64,000 nt of DNA from Anaerolineae bacterium (GTDB lineage Bacteria > Chloroflexota > Anaerolineae > Aggregatilineales > Aggregatilineaceae): assembly GCA_018432315.1 (NCBI GenBank), contig JAHDLB010000018.1, forward strand, positions 62,001 to 126,000. Reading direction: 5' to 3'. Shown one piece after another: positions 18,943-28,110 of this stretch; the first letter of the stretch is position 1; every line of letters starts with the position of its first letter. Made by a program: the position numbers and the translations under genes. The notes under the pieces were generated by a model. The model did not search any database and was not told the origin of the DNA. It saw only the letters and a program-made list of their open reading frames with translations.

Positions 18943-21071
18943 TCGCCGCTGCGCGCCTGCTCCATTGCCCAAATCTGGCAGTTCAGCGGCTCATCGCCGT
19001 CTTTGGGACGCAGGCGTTTGTAGCTGCCGTCCGCCTGCAGCTCGCGCGTCTTCAGGTTGTCCCGCATCTGCACCGCCAGGATTTCCTCCACAATGCGGGT
19101 TTTGATCTCGGGCGAATCCACCGGGAAGATCGTTTCCACCCGGCGATCCAGGTTGCGCGGCATCAAGTCGGCGCTGCCCATGTAGATCTCGTCGTCGCCG
19201 CCATTCGCAAAATAGTATATGCGAGAATGTTCCAGGTAGCGCCCCACGATGCTGGTCACCCGGATATTATCGCTGATGCCGGGAATGCCCGGACGCAGGC
19301 AGCAAATGCCGCGCACCAGCAGGTCGACCTTCACACCCGCCATCGACGCTTCGTACAGCCGCCGGATTAGCTTGGCATCGACCAACGCGTTCATCTTGAA
19401 GATCAGGTGCGCCTTGCGCCCCGCGTGCGCATGGGCGATCTCGCGCTGGATCAAGTCATCGAATTGATCGCGCAAGTATTCGGGAGCCACCATCAGGCGG
19501 TCATAGACCGCCGCGGGGGCATACCCGGTGAGCCGGTTGAACAGCTCGCTGGCGTCCGTTCCCAGGTCTTGTTGACTCGTCAGCAGGCCAATGTCGGTAT
19601 AGATGCGTGCCGTCGTCGCGTTGTAGTTGCCCGTGCTCAGGTGAATGTAGCGCCGCAGGCCGTCGTCCTCTTTGCGGATGACCAGGGCCACTTTGCAGTG
19701 TGTCTTCAACCCCAAAAGCCCGTAAACGACGTGCACGCCCTGCGCTTCCAGCTTGCGGGCCCAGACGATATTGTTCTCCTCGTCGAACCGCGCTTTGAGC
19801 TCGACCAGCACGGCAACCTGTTTCCCGTTTTCCTGCGCTTCGAGCAGTGCGTTGACGATGGGCGAGTTGATCCCCACCCGGTACAGCGTGACCTTGATCG
19901 CCAGCACCAACGGATCGTGTGCTGCGGTGCGGATGAATTCGATCACCGGCATGAACGAATCGTATGGATGGTGCAGCAGCACGTCCTGTCGCCGCAGCAC
20001 GGTGAAGATGTTCTCGCCCTGGCTGAACACCGCCGGGCGCTGTGGCACGAACGGGGCAAACTTCAGTCCGGGCATGTCGACGTCAGCCAGCTCGAAAAGC
20101 TGGGCCATGTTGAGCGGCCCGTTGAGCTTGTAGATATCAGACCGCTCGATGTTCAGATATCCCTTGAGCAGATCGAGCAGAAACTGCGGCATGTTCTTCT
20201 GCACGTCGAGGCGCACGACGCGGCCAAACCGGCGCTGGCGCACTCCTGCCTCGATCGTTTCCAGCAGGTCCGATGCCTCGTCTTCTTCGATTTCCATATC
20301 CGCATTTCGCGTCACACGAAAAGGATGCGCTTCCAGGATGCGCATGCCGGGGAACAACTTTTCCAGGTTGGCGGCGACGATCTCCTCGAGGAAGACGAAC
20401 ACCTTGCGCTTGCTCATCCGCTTGCCCAGGTATTTCTGAACCATCTCGTGTACGGGCACAATACGCGGCAGCGCCTGGGGAACCTTGACGCGCGCGAAAC
20501 GCTGCTGCTGGTTCTCGTCCACCATCAGGACCGCGAGATTCAGGCTCAAATTCGAGATGTGCGGAAACGGGCGCCCCGGGTCCACCGCCAGCGGCGTCAG
20601 GACGGGGAAGATCTCATTCTCGAAAAACAGTTGCAGCGCCTCCTGCCGGTCTTCCGGCAGATCCGCGTAGCTCGCGATGAACAGGTTGTGCTTGTTCAGC
20701 TTGGGGACAATGTCATCCCAAAAACATCCATACTGCAGTTCCAGCATGGGCAGCAGCCGCTTTCGGATCGCCGCCAACTGCTGGGCAGGAGTCAGCCCAT
20801 CCGCGGGAGTTTCGACGACCCCAGCGGCCACCTGCTCGCGCAGCCCGGAAACCCGGATCATGAAAAACTCGTCGAGGTTGTTGGCGAAGATCGCCAGAAA
20901 CTTCACGCGCTCCAACAGCGGCAGCGAATCATCGAGCGCCTCTTCCAACACGCGGTAATTGAACTCCAACATGCTCAACTCGCGGTTGATGAACAAACGC
21001 GGATCGCGGAGATCAACCATTTCGCTCCCGATGTCAGTGAGATCGGGCAGGATCTTGTTTTTCTCAACCAT
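18927..21071 (-). CDS. ppk1: Polyphosphate kinase 1
   Basis: A 714-aa enzyme making polyphosphate reversibly from ATP. The PPK1 N-terminal domain (DLRDPRLFINRELSMLEFNYRVLEEA), the middle domain (HHPYDSFMPVIEFIRTAAHDP) and the two phospholipase-D-like C-terminal domains are in order. The autophosphorylated His lies in GLKTHCKVALVIR; HLSTGNYN and GSADLMPRNLDRRVE complete the active site. ATG 21071 has TGAGGG upstream and gives MVEKNKIL; 46 further in-frame codons exist upstream but run into the DnaB-like promoter region. A TATACT on the minus strand (21119-21114) may be its -10 box. Its 3' end overlaps comEC by 16 bases. Confidence 0.95.
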   Translation of the reverse strand: MVEKNKILPDLTDIGSEMVDLRDPRLFINRELSMLEFNYRVLEEALDDSLPLLERVKFLAIFANNLDEFFMIRVSGLREQVAAGVVETPADGLTPAQQLAAIRKRLLPMLELQYGCFWDDIVPKLNKHNLFIASYADLPEDRQEALQLFFENEIFPVLTPLAVDPGRPFPHISNLSLNLAVLMVDENQQQRFARVKVPQALPRIVPVHEMVQKYLGKRMSKRKVFVFLEEIVAANLEKLFPGMRILEAHPFRVTRNADMEIEEDEASDLLETIEAGVRQRRFGRVVRLDVQKNMPQFLLDLLKGYLNIERSDIYKLNGPLNMAQLFELADVDMPGLKFAPFVPQRPAVFSQGENIFTVLRRQDVLLHHPYDSFMPVIEFIRTAAHDPLVLAIKVTLYRVGINSPIVNALLEAQENGKQVAVLVELKARFDEENNIVWARKLEAQGVHVVYGLLGLKTHCKVALVIRKEDDGLRRYIHLSTGNYNATTARIYTDIGLLTSQQDLGTDASELFNRLTGYAPAAVYDRLMVAPEYLRDQFDDLIQREIAHAHAGRKAHLIFKMNALVDAKLIRRLYEASMAGVKVDLLVRGICCLRPGIPGISDNIRVTSIVGRYLEHSRIYYFANGGDDEIYMGSADLMPRNLDRRVETIFPVDSPEIKTRIVEEILAVQMRDNLKTRELQADGSYKRLRPKDGDEPLNCQIWAMEQARSGDQRSV

Positions 21072-21172
21072 GGCCCTCAGCCGGTTTGGGATTTTAAGCT
21101 CAGTGTTGTCTGGAGTATAGCACAATCTCAACACGGGACGGAACTCAGCAGCCCGCCCCCATCCCGCCGCTA

Positions 21173-21201
21173 TTGCGCTTCTTTTCCTAAGCCAGTAGAA
21201 T
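21173..21201 (+). promoter_or_regulatory. Promoter for the DnaB-like gene
   Basis: TTGCGC (21173-21178), exactly 17 bases, TAGAAT (21196-21201), 38 bases before ATG 21240. It is divergent from ppk. Confidence 0.65.
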
Positions 21202-21239
21202 TCGACCAAATCGATCGACCATTAAGGGAAGAACATCGT

Positions 21240-22430
21240 ATGGCAACGCGACGCTTCCATGACGATATGACCGACCGGCCCACCCCCGGATCGCAGCCGC
21301 CCGATTCGCCCCAACCGGATGACGAGCGGAATGATCCTCCCATGGAGGAGGCCCGGCAGCGTGTCATGCCGCGTGGACGCAACAACCGCAATGCGGCCCA
21401 CATGCCCCGCACTCTCTCCCAGGTCATGAACGAAGCCAACGATATGGTCGTGCGCGGCGACCTGACCGAATACGTCCCGCTGCCCACCGGTTTCGATCCG
21501 TTGGACGGGATGATCGGTGGCGGGCTTCGGAAAACCGAGCTGGTCCTCCTTGGTGGCGCCCAGGGCATCGGAAAAACGATCGCCACCTTGCAGATCGCAC
21601 GCAACATCGCCATGCGCAGCGGCCAGTTCGCCTTTTACCTGTCCTACGAGCATACCGAGACGCACCTGATGAACCGGCTGCTCTGCCTGGAGAGCATCAA
21701 CCCACCGGAAGTGGATCTCAAGCAGGGCGTCCGCCTCAAAGACCTGTACGACACGATCATTGCCGAGCGCGCCAAGAGCACGCTGCGCGGTGGCGACGGG
21801 GGCGGCTCGCTGCAAACGATCCTGCGCGAGAATCCCAAAACGGCGATGGCCCTGGCGCGCATGAATCGCTATGCCGACCGGCTGATTCTGGTCAAGGCCA
21901 GCCCCGCCGTGACGACGCTGCGCGCCATCCGCGAGATGACCAGCCGCCTGTGTGATGCCACCGGCGGCAACGTGACCGTGCTCGTGGACTACCTCCAGAA
22001 AGTTGCCATCCACCCCGAACGCGCCACCGACGAGGCGGAAAAAGTGACGATCGTGGTCGAGGGACTCAAAGACATCGCGCTCGCGCTGGGGGTGCCGGTG
22101 TGGGCCATCGTCGCCGCCGACCGTGAAGGGCTCAAAGCCAACCGGCTGCATCTCTTCCACCTGCGCGGCAGTTCCGCGCTAGATTACGAGTGCGACATCG
22201 CCGTGATCATGAACAACAAGTATCACATCCTGTCCAAAGAGCACGTCGCCTTCAACCCGTATCAAGCGCGCCAATATCGCGATTGGGTGGTGTTCACCGT
22301 CGAGAAGAACCGCGCCGGGCGGGCCATGCAGGATATGGAATTTCAACTCCACGCGCCCTATTTCGCGTTCGACCCGCGGGGGCAGCGGGTCCAGCAGCAG
22401 CTCATCGACGATAAGATCATCGAGTCGTAA
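21240..22430 (+). CDS. DnaB-type RecA-fold ATPase without N-terminal helicase domain
   Basis: A 396-aa protein. Residues ~1-65 are charged and Pro-rich (disordered). From ~75 it matches the C-terminal ATPase domain of replicative DNA helicases: L-P-T-G-F-x-P-L-D-G-M-I-G-G-G, Walker A GGAQGIGKT, a Walker B region VTVLVDYLQKV, then LRGSSALDYECDIAVIM and a C-terminal FTVEKNRAGRAMQ like the DnaB V-x-K-N-R-x-G finger. The primase-interacting N-terminal domain of DnaB is missing, and the usual A-L-S-Q motif reads AIVAADREG. It may be an accessory or RadA/KaiC-like ATPase rather than the main replicative helicase. The long open frame upstream of ATG 21240 is antisense to ppk and not coding. It is single-gene, with its own promoter and terminator. 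Confidence 0.82.
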   Translation: MATRRFHDDMTDRPTPGSQPPDSPQPDDERNDPPMEEARQRVMPRGRNNRNAAHMPRTLSQVMNEANDMVVRGDLTEYVPLPTGFDPLDGMIGGGLRKTELVLLGGAQGIGKTIATLQIARNIAMRSGQFAFYLSYEHTETHLMNRLLCLESINPPEVDLKQGVRLKDLYDTIIAERAKSTLRGGDGGGSLQTILRENPKTAMALARMNRYADRLILVKASPAVTTLRAIREMTSRLCDATGGNVTVLVDYLQKVAIHPERATDEAEKVTIVVEGLKDIALALGVPVWAIVAADREGLKANRLHLFHLRGSSALDYECDIAVIMNNKYHILSKEHVAFNPYQARQYRDWVVFTVEKNRAGRAMQDMEFQLHAPYFAFDPRGQRVQQQLIDDKIIES

Positions 22431-22448
22431 CGCCTTTCCCCGCGATCA

Positions 22449-22476
22449 AAAAACGCCGGTCGTCGCCGGCGTTTTT
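22449..22476. terminator. Bidirectional terminator between DnaB-like gene and lipA
   Basis: AAAAACGCCGG (22449-22459) and CCGGCGTTTTT (22466-22476) form a perfect 11-bp stem with a six-base loop and T-runs on both strands, between two converging genes. Confidence 0.9.
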
Positions 22477-22493
22477 CCGTGCATGCGCTGTGC

Positions 22494-23438
22494 CTACCCC
22501 TCGCGCACGTGGATGTAATTCAGCTTGGAGAGCTGGCGCACCTGCTGCTCGGCGTGATAGCTGCTGCGCACCAGCGGGCCGGACTCGACCCACTTGAACC
22601 CCAGCTCCAGGCCAATCCGCTTCAGCTCGGCAAACTCGTCCGGCGTATAGTAGCGGTCGATTGCCATGTGCTTCTTGCTCGGCTGGAGATACTGCCCGAT
22701 CGTCAGAATGTCCACGCCCCAACTCGCCAGGTCGTGCATGACCTCGACAACCTCGTCGAACGTTTCGCCCAGCCCCACCATGATCCCGCTCTTGGTGAGC
22801 ACCAAGGGATCCATCGCCTTGGCGTTGCGCAGAGTCGCTTCGGCCCACTCATACTTATCCTGGGGCTGCACCTGCTTGAACAGGCGCGGCACCGTCTCGA
22901 CATTGTGATTGAGGATTTCCGGCTGCGCGTCCATGACGATCTTGAGCGCCTCCGGTTTGCCCTTGAAGTCGGGAATCAGCACTTCGATGCTGCAACCCGG
23001 CTGAACCTGGCGAATCCGCCGGATGACCATCGCGAAGATCGGCGCGCCGCCGTCGGGCCGTTCGTCCCGATTCACGCTGGTGATCACCACGTGCCGCAGG
23101 TTCATCGCCTTGACCGACTGCGCGATGCGATTGGGTTCTTGCCAGTCCAGCGGCGACGGGCGCCCCGTTTTGATGTCGCAGAAACGGCACGAGCGTGTGC
23201 ACGTATCGCCCATCATCAGGAACGTCGCGGTGCCGTTGCCCCAGCACTCGCCAATGTTCGGGCACATCGCCTCTTCGCACACTGTATGCAGCGCCTTGCC
23301 CCGCATCAGGGTGCGCACCATCTCATACGTCTCGCCGCTTGGCGCACGTACCTTGATCCACTCCGGGCGCCGCTTCGGGCGTTCGGACGCAACCTCGTTG
23401 TTGGTTTGAATCGCGTCGGCCTTGATTATGTCAGCCAC
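22494..23438 (-). CDS. lipA: Lipoyl synthase
   Basis: A 314-aa radical-SAM enzyme that inserts two sulfurs into protein-bound octanoyl groups. The auxiliary cluster motif is [12 protein letters not shown] and the radical-SAM motif is CTRSCRFC, followed by DIKTGRP; the C-terminal R-S-S-Y motif ([12 protein letters not shown]) is present. GTG 23438 is chosen because GGAG stands nine bases upstream and the extra in-frame codons to ATG 23492 have no site. The octanoyltransferase lipB is not adjacent. The gap to mobA holds three TTATAGCG repeats. Confidence 0.94.
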   Translation of the reverse strand: MADIIKADAIQTNNEVASERPKRRPEWIKVRAPSGETYEMVRTLMRGKALHTVCEEAMCPNIGECWGNGTATFLMMGDTCTRSCRFCDIKTGRPSPLDWQEPNRIAQSVKAMNLRHVVITSVNRDERPDGGAPIFAMVIRRIRQVQPGCSIEVLIPDFKGKPEALKIVMDAQPEILNHNVETVPRLFKQVQPQDKYEWAEATLRNAKAMDPLVLTKSGIMVGLGETFDEVVEVMHDLASWGVDILTIGQYLQPSKKHMAIDRYYTPDEFAELKRIGLELGFKWVESGPLVRSSYHAEQQVRQLSKLNYIHVREG

Positions 23439-23479
23439 GAAATCGCTCCATTGGTTTATACGTGAATTCACTGTCCAGA

Positions 23480-23538
23480 TTATAGCGTGCATCCCGATCG
23501 AACGTCCACGTTTCGATGTTATAGCGCCGGTTATAGCG
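23480..23538. repeat. Three TTATAGCG repeats between lipA and mobA
   Basis: TTATAGCG occurs at 23480-23487, 23519-23526 and 23531-23538, in the divergent promoter region of lipA and mobA. It could be a regulator-binding array; no known box is recognised. Confidence 0.4.
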
Positions 23539-23574
23539 CACTTGGGCTATACTCTACTCAGAAAGGACAGGGCC

Positions 23575-24207
23575 ATGTTGGATTTCACAGTTGCGATCGT
23601 GGCGGGCGGCAAAAGCTCGCGGATGGGGACGGACAAATCGTTTGTGCCTTTGTTGGGCAAACCCATGATCGAACACGTTCTGGAGCGCGTCACGGACCTG
23701 GGCCAACGCGCGACCATCGTGATCACCAACCAGCCGGAGAGCTACACCTATCTCGGCCTGCCCATCTACGAAGACGTGATCCGCGATAAGGGAGCGCTCG
23801 GCGGAATCTACTCGGCGCTCGCCTACAGCGAAACCGGGCACACGCTGGCGCTCGCCTGCGATATGCCGTTCCTCAACCCGGACCTGCTGCGCTATATGGT
23901 GGCGCTCAACGACCGCGAGCATGGCGGGCCGTATGACGTCATCGTGCCGCGTGCCGAGGGACACCCGCAAGGGTTGCACGCCCTGTACAGCAAGAACTGC
24001 CTGGAACCGATACGCGAGCGGATCGACCAGGATCGCTTGAAAGTCATTGGTTTCTATGATCAGGTTCGCACCCGCTATATCGACCCGCCCGAATATGCCC
24101 GGCTCGACCCGCATGGGCTGTCGTTCCACAACGTCAACACGCCTGACGAGCGGGCGCATACCGCCGCCATGATGCGCGGCGACCTGCCACCCTCACCCCC
24201 CACCTAA
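23575..24207 (+). CDS. mobA: Molybdenum cofactor guanylyltransferase (MobA-like)
   Basis: A 210-aa nucleotidyltransferase. The N-terminal signature VAIVAGGKSSRMGTDKSFVPLLGKPMIEHV is that of MobA, which joins GTP to molybdopterin to make MGD. DMPFLNPDLL and the conserved N-V-N-T-P-D/E near the C-terminus (NVNTPDE) also fit. The start is ATG 23575 with AAAGGA upstream; the 51 in-frame codons before it are unlikely to be translated. The product is needed by bis-MGD enzymes such as the formate dehydrogenase at the right edge. No other moco gene is adjacent. It overlaps the converging O-antigen-ligase gene by four bases. Confidence 0.87.
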   Translation: MLDFTVAIVAGGKSSRMGTDKSFVPLLGKPMIEHVLERVTDLGQRATIVITNQPESYTYLGLPIYEDVIRDKGALGGIYSALAYSETGHTLALACDMPFLNPDLLRYMVALNDREHGGPYDVIVPRAEGHPQGLHALYSKNCLEPIRERIDQDRLKVIGFYDQVRTRYIDPPEYARLDPHGLSFHNVNTPDERAHTAAMMRGDLPPSPPT

Positions 24208-26489
24208 GGCTCGGCGCGTAGCAGCCCCACCAGCAGCGGATCGGGTCCCAACACGACGACCTGGGGCAGCAAAGCGCCCTTGACCTTCAGGCTCAGAAAC
24301 TGCAAATTCGCCACGTCCTGCCCGTAATACAGTGGGTGCCCGGTATCATCCGGCCACAGGCGCGCGCGCGCCTCCGAGCGTTTCTCGGCCCAGGCCGTTT
24401 CGTCGCCTTCGGCCCGCGCCAGTTCCGCCTCCACCGCGTCGATCCACGCCCAATCGAGATCGGCATGGGCCAGCACGCGTGCCGCCGCCAAATAGTCGCG
24501 TGCAGTGTCTACCTCCCCGGCCTGGACGTAAAGCCACGCGATCAGGCTGTACGGCCCCGGCTGGGACGGATCGCGCTCGATCATCCCTTCCAGGGTGCGC
24601 ACCCCCGCGTGCAGATCGCCCGCCTGCAAGTGCCGCTCGGCTTCTGCATATGGCGAAAGCGCCGCCCCGTGCCGCGATCGCACGCGCCGCCGCAGCGCGG
24701 TCTCCTCCCAGAAACTCGCTTCGCCCCACGCCGGGTTGACCGCCAAAGCCCGCTCGAATGCCAGTTCAGCCTCGTCATGGCGTCCCAGCAGCTCGGTATA
24801 TCTGCCCAGATTGACCCACATCTCCGGCATCTCCGGCGCGTAGGTAACCGCCGCGCGCATCGCCTCGACGGCAGCATCGCGATCGCCGCCCTGCCATTGC
24901 AGCGCAGCCAGGTTGGCCCACCACACGGCATGGGGGCGTTCCAGCGCCAGCGCGCGCTGGTAAGCGCGGATGCCGGGTTGGAGAAACGCCTCTTCGCCGT
25001 TCGCGGCGGCCAGCCCGCACGCATATCCGTACTCAGCCCAGTACAGCGGGTTGCCCGGCTCGCGATCGGTCGCGCGCTCCAGCCGTTGAATCGCCTCGTC
25101 ATAGTGGCCGAGCACCAACAGACGCTCTCCCGCCACGTATGTCTCGTAGGTGGACTGCGTCCACCACCCCGCTCCCAGAATAATCCCCCAAGCACCCGCC
25201 AGTCCCAGAAAAGCGCCAGCGCGCTGCCGGCGTGAGACCGGGCGAGTATCGTGCAACTCGAAAACGGAAGTCCACAGCGCAAGATACAGCAGCATCACTG
25301 CCGGCACGATCATCGGCATGTCGAACAGGCCATGCACGCCAAACGCGACCAGCGACGCGATCCCCGCCGCGGCCCGGGCGCGTTTCTCCCCTGGCGCTCG
25401 CCGCGCGCGCCACGCCAACAACCCCGCGGTTGCAGCCAGGGCCCCCAGCCCAGGCAGCCCAAACTCAGCCGCCACGTTCAAGTACAGGTCGTGTGCGTGA
25501 GCATGGGGTTGTTCCGGCGGGATCGACCGTTCCTCGGCCTGCGCCAGCCCAAACGTAAACGGTCCCGTGCCGGTCCACGGGTGCTCGCGAAAAGCGCGCC
25601 ACGCGATCCGGTAATACTCGAGGCGAGCGCCGGTCTCGCGTCGGGGCGTGTCGAACGCGTCCGATGTCCACAGCAGCACCCCGCCCCCCACCAGCGCGAC
25701 CATCACCAACCCGGCCACAACGCGCATGTGCGGCGCGAGCCGGCCATCGCGCAGCCGGGCGAGTGCATCACCGCGCCAGGCCAGCCCCAGCCCCAGGGCA
25801 CCTACACCCGCGCCCGCCGCCAACCACGCCCCGCGTGAATACGTCAGCAGCAGCACCCCCGCCGCCAGCGCGCACCACAGCGCCGCAAAAATGCGATCCA
25901 CCCGGCGCGGCGCCCAGTGGACCCGGATCAGCCCGAACGGCAGCAGTCCGGCCAACACGCTCCCTAGCGCGTTAGGGTTGCCCAACGTGCCCGGCGGGCG
26001 CGGCGGCACGAACGCCACTTCGACGGCGTCGAGCGCTGTCCATGCGACCAGCCACGGTACAACCTGGATGATCGCCAACAGCATCGCCGGCGCCACCGCC
26101 ACCAACGCCCCGTTGATGATCCAGCGCCCGGCCATCCCCCTGCCGCGGAGATCGAGCAACACCAGCCACACCCCCGCGTACAGCGCGCCGAACCATGCCC
26201 CGGTCCACGTTCGGGTCGAGTCGTTGTGCAGCACGCTGTTGGCATACGCCGCTGCCCACAGCGCCACGATGAACCACGCCGCAGGATGCAGCGCGCGATC
26301 GCGAGGCCGCCGCCACACGGCGATCAGCCAGCCCGCGACGGCAGCCGTCACCAGCGCGAGGGAAAAGCGGCGAATGTCGGGAGTCACGATTCCGTTCAGC
26401 GGGCCGCCGATCGTGAGCACATAGGTCACGATGAGCAGCGCCACAGCGCGCCCGGCGAACTCGCGAAACGTGCCGGGTTGTGAGGACAT
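24204..26489 (-). CDS. O-antigen ligase-family membrane protein with C-terminal TPRs
   Basis: A 761-aa protein: about 12 hydrophobic helices (residues ~10-430) of the Wzy/WaaL (O-antigen ligase) family, with the diagnostic EHPWTGTGPFTFGLA and PHAHAHDLYLNVAAEFGLPG segment. A ~330-residue soluble part with several TPRs follows (GHYDEAIQRLERATDREP, LGRHDEAELAFERALAVNP). Such proteins polymerise or transfer glycans to a carrier or protein outside the membrane; bacterial O-linking PglL-like enzymes often end in TPRs. ATG 26489 is four bases after the comM stop, so it is co-transcribed with comM. The frame's further upstream codons lie within comM. Confidence 0.82.
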   Translation of the reverse strand: MSSQPGTFREFAGRAVALLIVTYVLTIGGPLNGIVTPDIRRFSLALVTAAVAGWLIAVWRRPRDRALHPAAWFIVALWAAAYANSVLHNDSTRTWTGAWFGALYAGVWLVLLDLRGRGMAGRWIINGALVAVAPAMLLAIIQVVPWLVAWTALDAVEVAFVPPRPPGTLGNPNALGSVLAGLLPFGLIRVHWAPRRVDRIFAALWCALAAGVLLLTYSRGAWLAAGAGVGALGLGLAWRGDALARLRDGRLAPHMRVVAGLVMVALVGGGVLLWTSDAFDTPRRETGARLEYYRIAWRAFREHPWTGTGPFTFGLAQAEERSIPPEQPHAHAHDLYLNVAAEFGLPGLGALAATAGLLAWRARRAPGEKRARAAAGIASLVAFGVHGLFDMPMIVPAVMLLYLALWTSVFELHDTRPVSRRQRAGAFLGLAGAWGIILGAGWWTQSTYETYVAGERLLVLGHYDEAIQRLERATDREPGNPLYWAEYGYACGLAAANGEEAFLQPGIRAYQRALALERPHAVWWANLAALQWQGGDRDAAVEAMRAAVTYAPEMPEMWVNLGRYTELLGRHDEAELAFERALAVNPAWGEASFWEETALRRRVRSRHGAALSPYAEAERHLQAGDLHAGVRTLEGMIERDPSQPGPYSLIAWLYVQAGEVDTARDYLAAARVLAHADLDWAWIDAVEAELARAEGDETAWAEKRSEARARLWPDDTGHPLYYGQDVANLQFLSLKVKGALLPQVVVLGPDPLLVGLLRAEP

Positions 26490-26493
26490 CGGC

Positions 26494-28029
26494 TCAGTAC
26501 AAAAGCTTGCGAGGGCGATACTGAATTGCCTCCGCCAGGTGGGGGACTTCAATCGTGTCGCTGTCCGCCAGGTCGGCAATCGTCCGCCCCAGCTTGAGGA
26601 TGCGGTGATAGGCGCGCGCGCTCAGTTGCATCTGGCGCAGAGTCGTGTTCAGCAACTGCTGCCCCGCTGGCGCAGGCTGGCAGAACCGCCGGATTTCGCT
26701 GGGGCCCATATCAGCGTTCGACTGCAACCGGGCCTCGCCCCGGAACCGGTGCCGCTGGCGATCGCGTGCGGCTTCGACTCGCTCTCGGATGACGGCGGAT
26801 GGCTCGGCGCGCCGGTCATCGGTCAGCTTGTCGTAGTTCACGCGCGGCACTTCGATGTGGATGTCGATCCGGTCCATCAGCGGGCCGGACAACCGCTGTT
26901 GGTAGCGGCGAATCGTGGCCGGAGAGCACGTGCACTCGCGCACCGGGTCGCCGAAGTAACCACACGGACACGGGTTCATCGCCGCCACCAGCATGAAATT
27001 CGCCGGGAAAGAGAGCGCGACTCGCGCCCGGCTGATGGTCACGACCTTGTCTTCGATCGGCTGGCGCAGCACTTCCAGCGTGTGCTGGCCGAACTCCAGA
27101 ATTTCGTCGGCAAAGAGTATTCCGCGGTGCGCGAGCGATGCCTCGCCGGGCCGGGGCCACGAGCCGCCGCCAATCAACCCGGCCTCGCTCACCGTATGGT
27201 GCGGCGATCGAAACGGGCGCACGCGAATGAGCGGTTTGTCCGCCGGCAAGAGGTCCGCCACCGAGTAGATTCGCGTGACCTCCAGTGCCTCCTCGAGCGA
27301 CATGGTCGGCAATATCCCCGGCAGCGCGCGCGCCAGCAGCGTCTTCCCTACTCCGGGAGGGCCCACCATCAGCACGTTATGGCTCCCCGCCGCGGCAACT
27401 TCGAGCGCGCGCTTGACGTGCTCCTGCCCCTTCACGTCCGCGAAATCCGTCAGGCCGTCCAGGTCCGGCGGGATGCTGGTATCCAGTTCGCCCCGCACAT
27501 AAGCCGGAATGGGTTGGAGGTCGTACAGGTGCTCGACGAGATGGCCCAGCGAGCGAACCGGGATCACGTCGATATCCGGGACGAGCGCCGCCTGCGGTGC
27601 ATCCTCCTCAGGGACGTACACGACCTCGAACCCTTCCTGCCGCGCGGAGTGTGCGATCGGCAGGATGCCCCCCACGTGACGCACGCTTCCGTCCAGCGAC
27701 AGTTCGCCCACGAAGATGGCGCCTACCAGCCGCTCCAACGGGGCCTGGTCCGTCGAAGCGAGCACGCCAATCGCCATCGGCAGATCATACGCCGGCCCCT
27801 CTTTGCGCAGGTTAGCCGGCGCCAGGTTCACCGTATAGCGTTTGCTCGGGAACTGCAGCCCGCTGTTTCGAATAGCGGCGCGCACGCGCTCACGACTCTC
27901 TTGCACGGCGGCATCGGGCAGCCCAACGACGGTGAACGCAGGCATACCGTGCGGATTGTAATCGACCTCAACCTGGATGATTTCCCCATCCAACCCAACA
28001 ACCGCGCACGAATAGATGGTAGATAGCAT
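26494..28029 (-). CDS. comM: YifB/ComM family Mg-chelatase-like AAA ATPase
   Basis: A 511-aa protein of the ComM family, a helicase that extends heteroduplex during natural transformation in proteobacteria. The N-terminal Lon-protease-like fold comes first (YSCAVVGLDGEIIQVEVD, GLPDAAVQESRERVRAA). The Mg-chelatase AAA+ domain follows with Walker A GPPGVGKT, Walker B ILFADEILEF and sensor MNPCPCGYFGD, then a C-terminal chelatase helical domain. Cys pairs in PCPCGYFGDPVRECTCSP are family-typical. It is interesting beside the broken comEC 9 kb away. The gene is second in a run M1 peptidase - comM - O-antigen ligase on the minus strand. Confidence 0.9.
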   Translation of the reverse strand: MLSTIYSCAVVGLDGEIIQVEVDYNPHGMPAFTVVGLPDAAVQESRERVRAAIRNSGLQFPSKRYTVNLAPANLRKEGPAYDLPMAIGVLASTDQAPLERLVGAIFVGELSLDGSVRHVGGILPIAHSARQEGFEVVYVPEEDAPQAALVPDIDVIPVRSLGHLVEHLYDLQPIPAYVRGELDTSIPPDLDGLTDFADVKGQEHVKRALEVAAAGSHNVLMVGPPGVGKTLLARALPGILPTMSLEEALEVTRIYSVADLLPADKPLIRVRPFRSPHHTVSEAGLIGGGSWPRPGEASLAHRGILFADEILEFGQHTLEVLRQPIEDKVVTISRARVALSFPANFMLVAAMNPCPCGYFGDPVRECTCSPATIRRYQQRLSGPLMDRIDIHIEVPRVNYDKLTDDRRAEPSAVIRERVEAARDRQRHRFRGEARLQSNADMGPSEIRRFCQPAPAGQQLLNTTLRQMQLSARAYHRILKLGRTIADLADSDTIEVPHLAEAIQYRPRKLLY

Positions 28030-28110
28030 GACCGGTCACTCGCCTGGTGAGCATATTAGCAGGACGCACTCGGTGATCCTAACACGGGTTTATCCGAAGG
28101 AAAAGCCGCG

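Noticed and set aside
19407-21239. Very long open frame on the plus strand in front of the DnaB-like gene
   Set aside because: It is antisense to ppk1, which is intact and well conserved; GC-rich codon bias leaves the opposite strand open. The DnaB-like protein starts at ATG 21240 with its own promoter.
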